A stretch of DNA of 5,254 bases from Lachnospiraceae bacterium. GTDB lineage: Bacteria; Bacillota; Clostridia; Lachnospirales; Lachnospiraceae. The notes under the pieces were generated by a model. It had not been told where the DNA came from. It worked only from the letters and a program-made list of their open reading frames with translations, and searched no databases. This document shows positions 1 to 4,502 of this stretch, one piece after another. A program made the position numbers and the translations under genes. The stretch covers positions 1-5,254 of the forward strand of contig JAJQCU010000007.1 in assembly GCA_021202575.1 (NCBI GenBank), in the 5' to 3' direction. How positions within the stretch are numbered: the stretch's first letter is position 1; each line of letters begins with the position of its first letter.

Positions 1-58
1 CATATCTGGTGTCCAAAAGGGCTTGAAATGCTGTTACCGATTTGTAAATGTCCTGCAT
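1..58 (-). CDS. Probable N-terminus of an unidentified protein, cut by the left window edge
   Basis: Reading leftward from an ATG at 58-56 gives 19 codons (MQDIYKSVTAFQALLDTRY) that stay open to the edge. The mixture of charged, aromatic and hydrophobic residues reads like a real amphipathic first helix. A purine-rich AAGGAA lies at 76-71, but 12 nt from the ATG, which is long for a ribosome site. A plausible promoter lies further upstream at 269-300. From memory, the pattern of a short helix with Ala-Phe-x-x-Leu-Leu before a Tyr resembles the start of PBECR4-type (phage Barnase/EndoU/RelE-like nuclease) domain proteins. That is only a hunch, because the diagnostic part is outside the window. 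The frame is also open upstream of the ATG to about position 147, so an earlier start cannot be excluded. Confidence 0.35.
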   Translation of the reverse strand, partial: MQDIYKSVTAFQALLDTRY

Positions 59-80
59 GGCTTTTGTCTTTTCCTTATAT

Positions 81-248
81 TTATAGTATATAGACAGAAA
101 GAAAGGCCCTGCTTTCACAGAGCCTTCCGACATTTTCTTTCGACTGCCACATGACCTCTATCCAGATTGCGGTAAATGTCAAACCCTTATAAAGCTCGTA
201 AGGCACTGCATTCTGGAACAACACCTTACTTTTTCGCTTGACAGACAC
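81..248 (-). CDS. Doubtful 55-codon small open frame in the leader of the left-edge gene
   Basis: A minus-strand frame runs from GTG (248-246) to TAA (83-81). Its residues include VLFQNAVPYELYKGLTF and IEVMWQSKENVGRLCESRAF. The composition is protein-like, with Trp, Tyr and acidic residues mixed, but I recognise no family. There is no ATG near the front and only a weak AGG upstream of the GTG. The GTG also sits inside the stem of a predicted hairpin (240-262). It lies between a good promoter (269-300) and the ATG at 58, ending 22 bp before that ATG. It could be a small protein, a decayed gene end, or a chance open frame within a roughly 200-nt untranslated leader; a frame of this length is not rare by chance. 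I keep it only as a candidate. Confidence 0.18.
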   Translation of the reverse strand: MSVKRKSKVLFQNAVPYELYKGLTFTAIWIEVMWQSKENVGRLCESRAFLSVYIL

Positions 249-262
249 TCTGGTTGCCTGTC
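240..262 (-). other. Hairpin at the predicted 5' end of the leftward transcript
   Basis: GACAGGCA (262-255, minus strand) can pair with TGTCTGTC (247-240) as an 8-bp stem with one G-U pair, around a 7-nt loop. It begins at or within a few bases of the start expected from the 269-300 promoter. It could protect the RNA 5' end or serve as an operator. It matches no riboswitch class that I recognise. Confidence 0.3.
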
Positions 263-268
263 GTTGAT

Positions 269-300
269 ATTATATTACAATCATTTAAAAAATATGTCAA
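269..300 (-). promoter_or_regulatory. Sigma-A type promoter firing leftward from just downstream of the binding-protein gene
   Basis: On the minus strand a perfect TTGACA (300-295) is followed after 17 bp by TAATAT (277-272). A perfect TATAAT also overlaps it at 274-269, with a longer 20-bp spacing. The spacer and surroundings are very AT-rich. It lies 26 bp past the stop of the solute-binding gene, so it should drive whatever lies toward position 1. Transcription would begin at about 262-266. Confidence 0.55.
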
Positions 301-326
301 GAAAAATCCGTCATACTGCTACAGAC

Positions 327-1199
327 CTACTCCTGCGTAATATCGCTTCCAAAATACTGAATGGAAATCTCGGAGAGCGTTCCGTTCTCAGAGATGGTCG
401 CGATGGCTTCGTTGATGGCTTCCCTCAAGGAAGCGGAGTCGTCGCCCTTTCTGGTAGGGATCACAACGTTGGAGGCCTCCTCGGTCAGCGCCACGATCTT
501 TAACTCCGCGTCCGGATGAACATCCATATAATCATAATAGGATACCTCCGCGTTCAGAGTGGCGTCCACACGGCCGGAAAGCACCAGCTCCAGCGTCTCA
601 TCCAGGCTGTCCACGCCGGTCACCTCCGCGCCGTAGCTCTCCGCCAGGTCCATATAGGTGCTGGCGATGCTGTTGGCGGTGGTCTTTCCGTCCAGATCCT
701 CAAAGGAGGCGATGTCCTCATTGTCCGAGCGCACAATCAGAGCCGTGCGGATGTAGGCATAGGGGTCAGTGAAATCATATTTCTCCGCCCGCTCCTCAGT
801 GTACTCCACGCCGTTGACTACCAAGTCATAGCGTCCTGCATCCAGGCCGGCCAGCAGGCTGTCCCAGTCGCCCTCAACGAAGGTGACCTCCACGCCAAGC
901 TCCGCGGCGATGGCCCGGGCGACGTCCGCGTCAAAGCCCACCAGGTTGTCGTCCTCATCATGATAACTCCAGGGAGCCCAGTTGCCCTCCAGGGCGACGA
1001 TGATCTCCCCCGCTTCCAGTATGGAAGCCAGCTGATCGTCCGCTGCCTCCGCTGTTTCGTCCGCCTCCTGCGCGGCTTCATCCGCGGTTTCCTCACCGGT
1101 CTCCGCTTCCGTGCTCCCGCTTTCCGAGCTGCCGCAGCCCGCCAGAACTCCCACGGTCATCACTGACGCCAGGAAAAGTGCCAGAATTTTCTTTTTCAT
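327..1199 (-). CDS. Amino-acid ABC transporter substrate-binding lipoprotein (family 3)
   Basis: 290 residues. This is the extracytoplasmic receptor that captures a polar amino acid and delivers it to the permease encoded upstream. Residues 1-22 are a lipoprotein signal (MKKK, hydrophobic core, lipobox LAGC with Cys22). Residues 23-57 are a Glu/Ala/Thr-rich acidic tether. The rest is a two-lobed SBP_bac_3 domain: GFDADVARAIAAELG (88-102), the family signature region AGLDAGRYDLVVNG (117-130), TEERAEKYDF (134-143, whose Arg137 is in the place of the carboxylate-binding Arg of GlnH/HisJ), and GKTTAN (171-176). In the second lobe, GRVDATLNAE (209-218) has Ala where GlnH has its ligand-binding Asp, so glutamine specificity is not supported; a cystine-like or other substrate is possible. 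The start is fixed by AGGAGG at 1211-1206, 6 nt from ATG. The gene is last in the transporter block, 117 bp after the ATPase. Confidence 0.93.
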   Translation of the reverse strand: MKKKILALFLASVMTVGVLAGCGSSESGSTEAETGEETADEAAQEADETAEAADDQLASILEAGEIIVALEGNWAPWSYHDEDDNLVGFDADVARAIAAELGVEVTFVEGDWDSLLAGLDAGRYDLVVNGVEYTEERAEKYDFTDPYAYIRTALIVRSDNEDIASFEDLDGKTTANSIASTYMDLAESYGAEVTGVDSLDETLELVLSGRVDATLNAEVSYYDYMDVHPDAELKIVALTEEASNVVIPTRKGDDSASLREAINEAIATISENGTLSEISIQYFGSDITQE

Positions 1200-1205
1200 A
1201 ATGCT

Positions 1206-1211
1206 CCTCCT
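1206..1211 (-). promoter_or_regulatory. Strong ribosome binding site of the substrate-binding protein
   Basis: A full AGGAGG (1211-1206) lies 6 nt before the ATG at 1199. This is a far better site than that of the permease gene and is consistent with the excess of binding protein over membrane subunits usual for such importers. Confidence 0.85.
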
Positions 1212-1248
1212 TCTAACTTTCTTTACTGATAATTACAATAAAGGTCAT

Positions 1249-1276
1249 CTGATATACTTGCTCTCAGCCATGTAAA
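1249..1276 (-). promoter_or_regulatory. Possible internal promoter for the substrate-binding protein
   Basis: In the 117-bp gap after the ATPase gene, TTTACA (1276-1271) and TATCAG (1254-1249) are 16 bp apart on the minus strand. The -35 overlaps a small inverted repeat, CATGT-AA-ACATG (1269-1280), which could be an operator. The -10 matches consensus at only 4 of 6 positions. The gap could equally be read through from upstream. Confidence 0.28.
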
Positions 1277-1316
1277 CATGTCACGAGCCTGTCTGTCGCC
1301 AGCGCCTTTATTATAT

Positions 1317-2045
1317 TTATATTTTCAGAAACTCTCTGGTTCTCTCCATCTTCGGATTGGCAAAGAATTCCTTACTCTCCCCCTGCTCCACAATGCGCCC
1401 CTCTTCCATGAAAATCACCTTTCTGGATACATCCCGGGCAAAGCTCATCTCATGGGTCACCACCAGCATGGTCATGCCCTCATTGGCCAGGTCCCGCATG
1501 ACAGAGAGCACCTCCCCGATCAGCTCCGGGTCCAGGGCCGATGTGGGCTCGTCAAAAAAGATAATCTCCGGATCGGTGGCAAGAGCCCGGGCGATGGCCA
1601 CCCGCTGCTGCTGTCCGCCGGACAGCTGATAGGGATAATAGTCATATCTGTCGGACAGCCCTACCTTGTCCAGCATCCTTCTGCCGATTTCATCTGCCTG
1701 CGCCTTCTCCATCTTTCTGCCCACGGTCAGGCCTGTGGTCACATTCTGCAGAGCCGTTTTATTTAAAAAAAGATTGTAGCTCTGGAACACAAAGGCGGTC
1801 TTTTTGCGAAGCCTGGCCACATCCTTTTTGGAAATATGGCCCAGCTGAAATTCCTCGCCGTCAAAGATCAGCCTGCCGCTGTCCGCCGTCTCCAGAAAAT
1901 TGATACAACGCAGCAGCGTCGTCTTGCCGGAGCCGCTGGGACCCAGCACCGCCACCACATCTCCCTTATCCACGGAAATATCCAGGCCGCGGAGGACTTC
2001 CAGATCACCGAATTTTTTGTGGATATCATGAATCTCAAGCATCAT
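1317..2045 (-). CDS. Polar amino-acid ABC transporter ATP-binding protein
   Basis: 242 residues, the usual length of the GlnQ/HisP/TcyC family. It is the cytoplasmic ATPase that powers import by dimerising under the permease. All motifs are intact: Walker A GPSGSGKT (35-42), Q-loop VFQSYNLF (86-93, Gln88), signature LSGGQQQR (141-148), Walker [14 protein letters not shown] (161-173, Asp165 and catalytic Glu166), and switch His198 in VTHEM. The start is the first of two adjacent ATGs (2045 and 2042). The first forms an ATGA overlap with the permease stop and has GGAGG at 2059-2055, 9 nt upstream, so the two genes are probably translationally coupled. The second ATG would give 241 residues. Substrate cannot be read from this subunit. 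Confidence 0.95.
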   Translation of the reverse strand: MMLEIHDIHKKFGDLEVLRGLDISVDKGDVVAVLGPSGSGKTTLLRCINFLETADSGRLIFDGEEFQLGHISKKDVARLRKKTAFVFQSYNLFLNKTALQNVTTGLTVGRKMEKAQADEIGRRMLDKVGLSDRYDYYPYQLSGGQQQRVAIARALATDPEIIFFDEPTSALDPELIGEVLSVMRDLANEGMTMLVVTHEMSFARDVSRKVIFMEEGRIVEQGESKEFFANPKMERTREFLKI

Positions 2046-2719
2046 GTCCGGTTTCCTCCCCGATATTTATTCAGATATTTCTCCCCCACGCTCTGCAGCC
2101 AGGTCAGGACGGTGGAGAAAATCAGGTACACAAAGCCCGCCTCCATATAGAGAAGCAGCGGCTCGTAATATCTGGCGTTGACCCTCTGGGCGGTCATCAT
2201 GATCTCCTGCACCGTGATGACGGAAGCCAGAGAGGTGTCCTTCACCATGCTGATCAGAGCGTTGGACAGGGATGGAAAGGCGGTCCGCATGGCCTGGGGC
2301 AGCACGATATGCCACATAATCTGAATATAATTGAGCCCCACACAGTAGCCGGCCTCAATCTGCCCCTCGGACACGGACTCAATGGCCGCCCGCATGGTCT
2401 CTGCGCCGTAGGCACCCTCATTTAAGGCAAAGACCAGCACCGCCGCGGGAAAAGCGTCCAGCAAAATTCCCAGAGAGGGCAGGCCGTAAAATACCACAAA
2501 CAGCTGTACCAGCAGGGGCGTCCCCCGGAAAATCCAGATATAAAATCTGGCCAGCTGCCTGAATACCGGCATATTGGCCACCTGCACCAGCGCCACCACC
2601 AGGGAAATGACCATGGCAAAGGAAAACCCCAGAATGGTCAGGGGCACCATGGTCTTCAGCGCGGCGTTCATCAGCTTTGGGAAGGCCTCCACCAGAATTT
2701 GTATCACTCGTTCATCCAT
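2042..2719 (-). CDS. Polar amino-acid ABC transporter permease (HisM/GlnP family)
   Basis: 225 residues. Membrane subunit of the importer, likely acting as a homodimer because only one permease gene is present. Hydrophobic segments lie at about 23-48, 68-98 (probably two helices or one plus a re-entrant part), 150-172 and 188-209. The family motif FRGTPLLVQL is at 64-73. The EAA-loop that docks the ATPase spans about 116-142, with IEAGYCVGLN (121-130) and the conserved LPQA (140-143). The stop overlaps the ATPase start by 4 bp. The chosen ATG at 2719 has no good Shine-Dalgarno, only a loose GAAAGA stretch upstream, but the N-terminus MDERVIQILVEAFPKLM is typical in length. A hairpin (2747-2762) lies in its leader. 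pyrF ends 111 bp upstream. Confidence 0.94.
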   Translation of the reverse strand: MDERVIQILVEAFPKLMNAALKTMVPLTILGFSFAMVISLVVALVQVANMPVFRQLARFYIWIFRGTPLLVQLFVVFYGLPSLGILLDAFPAAVLVFALNEGAYGAETMRAAIESVSEGQIEAGYCVGLNYIQIMWHIVLPQAMRTAFPSLSNALISMVKDTSLASVITVQEIMMTAQRVNARYYEPLLLYMEAGFVYLIFSTVLTWLQSVGEKYLNKYRGGNRT

Positions 2720-2746
2720 ATATTTCTGTCTTTCGCTTACAGCAAA

Positions 2747-2762
2747 CGCGAAGAATTCCGCG
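2747..2762 (-). other. Small hairpin in the pyrF-permease gap
   Basis: On the minus strand CGCGGA and TTCGCG pair (one G-U) around the 4-nt loop ATTC, 27 bp before the permease ATG. Partial outer pairing (TGCAG with CTGTA) is possible. No T-run follows, so it is not a usual terminator. It may shape the mRNA between the two genes or have no role. Confidence 0.25.
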
Positions 2763-2830
2763 CTGCAATTTCCGAATCTTCCAAAGACCGATGCGAATAC
2801 CCCTCAAGGTACCAACGGCCGTTTTTTCTG

Positions 2831-3760
2831 CTATCTGCTTTCCAGAGCCTGAGCGATATCCGTCCGCATATCCAGCACTGCCTGTCTGGAAGCCTCCGCG
2901 AAGCGCTCCGGGCCAAAGGCCTTATATTTCTCCTGCTGCCACGCGGCGATGATTCCCCGGGAGGAATTTACAACAGCGCCCAACCCGTCTTCATTGAAGA
3001 AATGAACAAGGTCGGCTCCCTTCGCGCCCTGGGCTCCGTAGCCCGGCACCAGAATATAGGATTTCGGCATAATCTCACGCAAAATCATTCCCTGCTCCGG
3101 GTAGGTGGCTCCCACCACAGCTCCCACATAGCTGTAGCCGCTTTCTCCCACAAAATCAGCGCCCCACTGGGCAACCTTCTCTCCCACCCACTCATATAAG
3201 GGACGACCGTCAATCAGGCGATCCTGGAACTCCCCGCTGCTGGGATTGGAGGTTTTAGCCAGAATAAACAGGCCCTTCTTTTCCTCCCTGCATACCTTCA
3301 CAAAGGGAGCAACCGCGTCCGTACCCATGTAGGGATTGATGGTGGCAAAGTCCTCGTTGAAACCGTAATATTCCTGACTTCCCACCTGAACCTTTCCAAG
3401 ATGGCCTATGGCGTAAGCCTCCGAGGTGGAGCCGATATCGCCCCTCTTGATATCGCCGATCACCACCAGATCCCTGGATTTACAGTAATCCACCGTCTTC
3501 TGAAAGACCTTCACTCCCTCCAGGCCAAACTGCTCATACATGGCAATTTGCGGCTTCACTGCCGGCACCACATCGTAAATCGCGTCAATGATTTCCTTAT
3601 TATACTGCCAGATGGCCTCCCCTGCTCCCTGAAGCGTCTCGCCGTACTCCTCGAACGCTTTCTTCTGAATCTGCTCCGGAATAAATTTCAGCATCGGGTC
3701 CAGCCCCACCACTATGGGCGCCTGAGTCTTTTTGATTTTGGAGATGAGCTTATCTATCAT
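2831..3760 (-). CDS. pyrF: Orotidine-5'-phosphate decarboxylase, type 2 (pyrF)
   Basis: 309 residues. Converts orotidine 5'-phosphate to UMP, the last step of de novo pyrimidine synthesis, in the cytoplasm. It belongs to the longer subfamily (about 270-310 residues), not the 230-residue E. coli type. Visible landmarks on the TIM barrel are GLD (19-21), VKPQIAMYEQFG (68-79), the catalytic tetrad motif DIKRGDIGST (103-112: Asp103, Lys105, Asp108), NPYMG (142-146), and the phosphate-binding loops VPGYGAQG (238-245) and NSSRGI (265-270, with Arg268). The start at 3760 is supported by GAAAGG at 3775-3770, 9 nt upstream. An in-frame ATG at 3835 would begin almost at the transcription start and encode leader sequence, so it is rejected. 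No other pyr gene is adjacent; the downstream neighbours are the amino-acid importer genes. Confidence 0.96.
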   Translation of the reverse strand: MIDKLISKIKKTQAPIVVGLDPMLKFIPEQIQKKAFEEYGETLQGAGEAIWQYNKEIIDAIYDVVPAVKPQIAMYEQFGLEGVKVFQKTVDYCKSRDLVVIGDIKRGDIGSTSEAYAIGHLGKVQVGSQEYYGFNEDFATINPYMGTDAVAPFVKVCREEKKGLFILAKTSNPSSGEFQDRLIDGRPLYEWVGEKVAQWGADFVGESGYSYVGAVVGATYPEQGMILREIMPKSYILVPGYGAQGAKGADLVHFFNEDGLGAVVNSSRGIIAAWQQEKYKAFGPERFAEASRQAVLDMRTDIAQALESR

Positions 3761-3769
3761 GTGGTTTTT

Positions 3770-3775
3770 CCTTTC
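3770..3775 (-). promoter_or_regulatory. Ribosome binding site of pyrF (decides the start)
   Basis: GAAAGG (3775-3770) is 9 nt from the ATG at 3760. This picks the 309-residue form over the longer in-frame start at 3835, which lies next to the -10 box. Confidence 0.75.
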
Positions 3776-3801
3776 TATGAAAAACGCAAATAAAAGCAAT
3801 C

Positions 3802-3817
3802 GCAGCCCATCGGCTGC
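3802..3817 (-). promoter_or_regulatory. GC hairpin in the pyrF leader, possible attenuator
   Basis: On the minus strand GCAGCC and GGCTGC pair perfectly around the loop GATG, about 20-35 nt into the predicted 77-nt leader. T-rich DNA follows (TGCTTTTATTTGCGTTTTT), but the first T-run is several bases from the stem and interrupted. I see no PyrR-binding consensus loop or obvious antiterminator. It could be a weak attenuator or simply a structured leader. Confidence 0.35.
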
Positions 3818-3843
3818 CGCCTGACGTATCTTCACCGGCTAAG

Positions 3844-3872
3844 ATTGTAGCAAAGCAAATAAAAAAAGTCAA
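3844..3872 (-). promoter_or_regulatory. Sigma-A promoter of pyrF
   Basis: TTGACT (3872-3867), a 17-bp AT-rich spacer, then TACAAT (3849-3844) on the minus strand: 5 of 6 matches in each box at optimal spacing. Transcription should start near 3836-3840, giving a leader of roughly 77 nt to the pyrF ATG. With no strong terminator after pyrF, it may also serve the downstream importer genes. Confidence 0.75.
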
Positions 3873-3976
3873 TTGCCGTGAGAAATATTGCGTTAAATTG
3901 TCAGTGGAAATATTACATTGAATTGCATTGAAAGTACCGCAGGCATTGACATTATTTACCGGCATTCACGGCACTT
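3871..3976. repeat. 11-bp inverted-repeat pair bracketing the direct repeats
   Basis: AATTGCCGTGA (3871-3881) and TCACGGCACTT (3966-3976) are inverted copies matching at 10 of 11 positions, with an 8-bp perfect core. They bound a 106-bp segment whose left end touches the pyrF -35 box. They could be the ends of a tiny mobile remnant or two half sites of a regulator; chance is also possible. Confidence 0.3.
3882..3925. repeat. Two 19-bp direct repeats just upstream of the pyrF promoter
   Basis: Positions 3882-3900 and 3907-3925 match at 16 of 19 bases, spaced 25 bp start to start (both begin GAAATATT and end AATTG). A third, degraded partial copy may follow at about 3926-3938. They lie 10-53 bp upstream of the -35 box, where an activator or an AT-rich UP-like element would act. 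Confidence 0.5.
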
Positions 3977-4036
3977 GGACGATATATCGACCCAAAATCT
4001 GCAACATTCTTGAAAAACCGGATTTTTCCATGAAAA

Positions 4037-4120
4037 TATGGTTTAATACAAAAAAGAAATGAGCCAGCCGCCTGAGCTATAGCTGTACGGTCGTAAGACT
4101 CATTTCTTTTGTGTACCATA
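4037..4120. terminator. 84-bp imperfect inverted-repeat element, likely bidirectional terminator
   Basis: The left arm 4037-4063 and right arm 4099-4120 are inverted copies. The inner 12 bp (AAAAGAAATGAG / CTCATTTCTTTT) pair perfectly. The outer TATGGT (4037-4042) pairs with ACCATA (4115-4120), and the left arm carries about 5 extra bases between. The 35-nt loop contains the palindrome AGCTATAGCT (4075-4084). A/T runs flank the core stem, so it can be drawn as a terminator either way. The minus-strand version, ending in TTTTTTG, is the better one and would stop antisense read-through before the pyrF promoter. The loop is long for a plain terminator, so a small repeat element is the alternative. 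Confidence 0.5.
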
Positions 4121-4142
4121 CCCGAAAAGAAGTGAAATGTCA

Positions 4143-4164
4143 GCTTAAATTTTTGATTTAAAGC
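4143..4164. promoter_or_regulatory. AT-rich inverted repeat before the Xre gene, candidate operator
   Basis: GCTTAAAT (4143-4150) and ATTTAAAGC (4156-4164) are inverted copies, 6 bp perfect plus GC ends with one extra base, around TTTTG. It ends 4 bp before the AGGAG ribosome site (4168-4172). Small Xre regulators commonly repress themselves from such sites. It could also be a weak RNA hairpin near the ribosome site. Confidence 0.35.
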
Positions 4165-4178
4165 GTCAGGAGTCCCCC

Positions 4179-4403
4179 ATGAACCCAGTCTACAGATATT
4201 TATTCGGCAGACAGCTGCGGAAGCTGCGCCTGGAGCGCGGCCTGCAGCAGAAGGCCGTCGCCGCCAGTCTGCATATCAGCCCTTCCACCTATTCCAACTA
4301 TGAAAATGGCGTCTTTCTGCCGGACCTGGAGACGCTGCTTCTGCTCGCTGACCTGTTTGAAGTCTCCTTGGACGAGCTGGCCGGACGGGGAGAATTAGAA
4401 TAA
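4179..4403 (+). CDS. Small Xre-family helix-turn-helix DNA-binding regulator
   Basis: 74 residues, almost entirely one HTH_3 domain. Helix 1 is around 6-20 (YLFGRQLRKLRLER), helix 2 around 23-31 (QQKAVAASL), the recognition helix 34-44 (SPSTYSNYENG, the family's typical S-x-YSNYENG), helix 4 50-60 (LETLLLLADLF) and helix 5 63-69 (SLDELAG). Nothing follows but GELE, so there is no sensor or dimerisation domain beyond the fold. Start supported by AGGAG at 4168-4172, 6 nt from ATG. It is the only complete plus-strand gene, divergent from pyrF and convergent with the metallo-beta-lactamase gene. Such single-domain regulators occur in mobile elements, in toxin systems and as solitary chromosomal regulators. 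No partner toxin or phage gene is seen here, so its target is unknown; self-regulation through 4143-4164 is an inference. Confidence 0.9.
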   Translation: MNPVYRYLFGRQLRKLRLERGLQQKAVAASLHISPSTYSNYENGVFLPDLETLLLLADLFEVSLDELAGRGELE

Positions 4404-4434
4404 ACCCAATTGCTTTCCAGCAGATTTTCTGATA

Positions 4435-4502
4435 GCTAATTCCGAGACTGAGACAACACCTCAGAGGATATTCTTGTTGGCTAATTCTGAAGCTGAGACA
4501 AC
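4435..4502. repeat. Tandem duplication of the metallo-beta-lactamase gene's 3' end
   Basis: Positions 4435-4457 and 4480-4502 match at 20 of 23 bases, exactly 45 bp apart. On the minus strand each reads as the gene's last codons plus stop: EALSQLQN-stop in the live copy and EVLSQSRN-stop in the downstream one, in the same frame. A very faint third copy may sit another 45 bp on (aligned bases near 4412-4426). It lies in the 77-bp convergent gap, where no strong terminator hairpin is seen. Confidence 0.6.

Larger units (their letters stand above)
3761..4178. other. 418-bp divergent non-coding region between pyrF and the Xre regulator
   Basis: No credible gene. From left to right it contains the pyrF ribosome site and leader hairpin (3802-3817), the pyrF promoter (3844-3872), direct repeats (3882-3925) inside an 11-bp inverted-repeat pair (3871-3881 / 3966-3976), a 10-bp palindrome CGATATATCG (3980-3989), a weak GAAAAA-CCGGA-TTTTTC hairpin (4012-4028), the 84-bp inverted-repeat element (4037-4120), and an AT-rich inverted repeat before the regulator (4143-4164). 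I see no clear plus-strand promoter for the regulator: a TTGACA at 3946-3951 has no matching -10. Confidence 0.8.

Noticed and set aside
516..1166. Long plus-strand open frame (216 codons) opposite the substrate-binding protein gene
   Set aside because: Antisense to a gene with clear family motifs. The translation is low-complexity (His, Gln and Val rich), and no ribosome site or promoter supports it.
1278..1766. Plus-strand open frame of 162 codons opposite the ATPase gene
   Set aside because: A shadow of the ATPase codon pattern with no domain features; the minus-strand gene has every ABC motif.
2747..2830. Minus-strand read-through frame after pyrF (TAVGTLRGIRIGLWKIRK) as a leader peptide
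   Set aside because: No start codon with a ribosome site and no recognisable content; most likely a chance open frame in the gap.
2699..3199. Plus-strand open frame of 166 codons across the pyrF end and the permease start
   Set aside because: Crosses two real genes on the opposite strand, with no recognisable family and no start signal.
3761..3835. Longer pyrF starting at the in-frame ATG at 3835
   Set aside because: That ATG lies at or next to the predicted transcription start, has no ribosome site, and the extra residues are not part of the decarboxylase fold.
3946..3951. Plus-strand TTGACA as the promoter of the Xre gene
   Set aside because: No -10-like hexamer follows at 15-19 bp, and the inverted-repeat element lies between it and the gene.
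3750..3965. Minus-strand 71-codon open frame upstream of pyrF
   Set aside because: It runs through the pyrF promoter, leader and start; a protein here is incompatible with the better-supported promoter.
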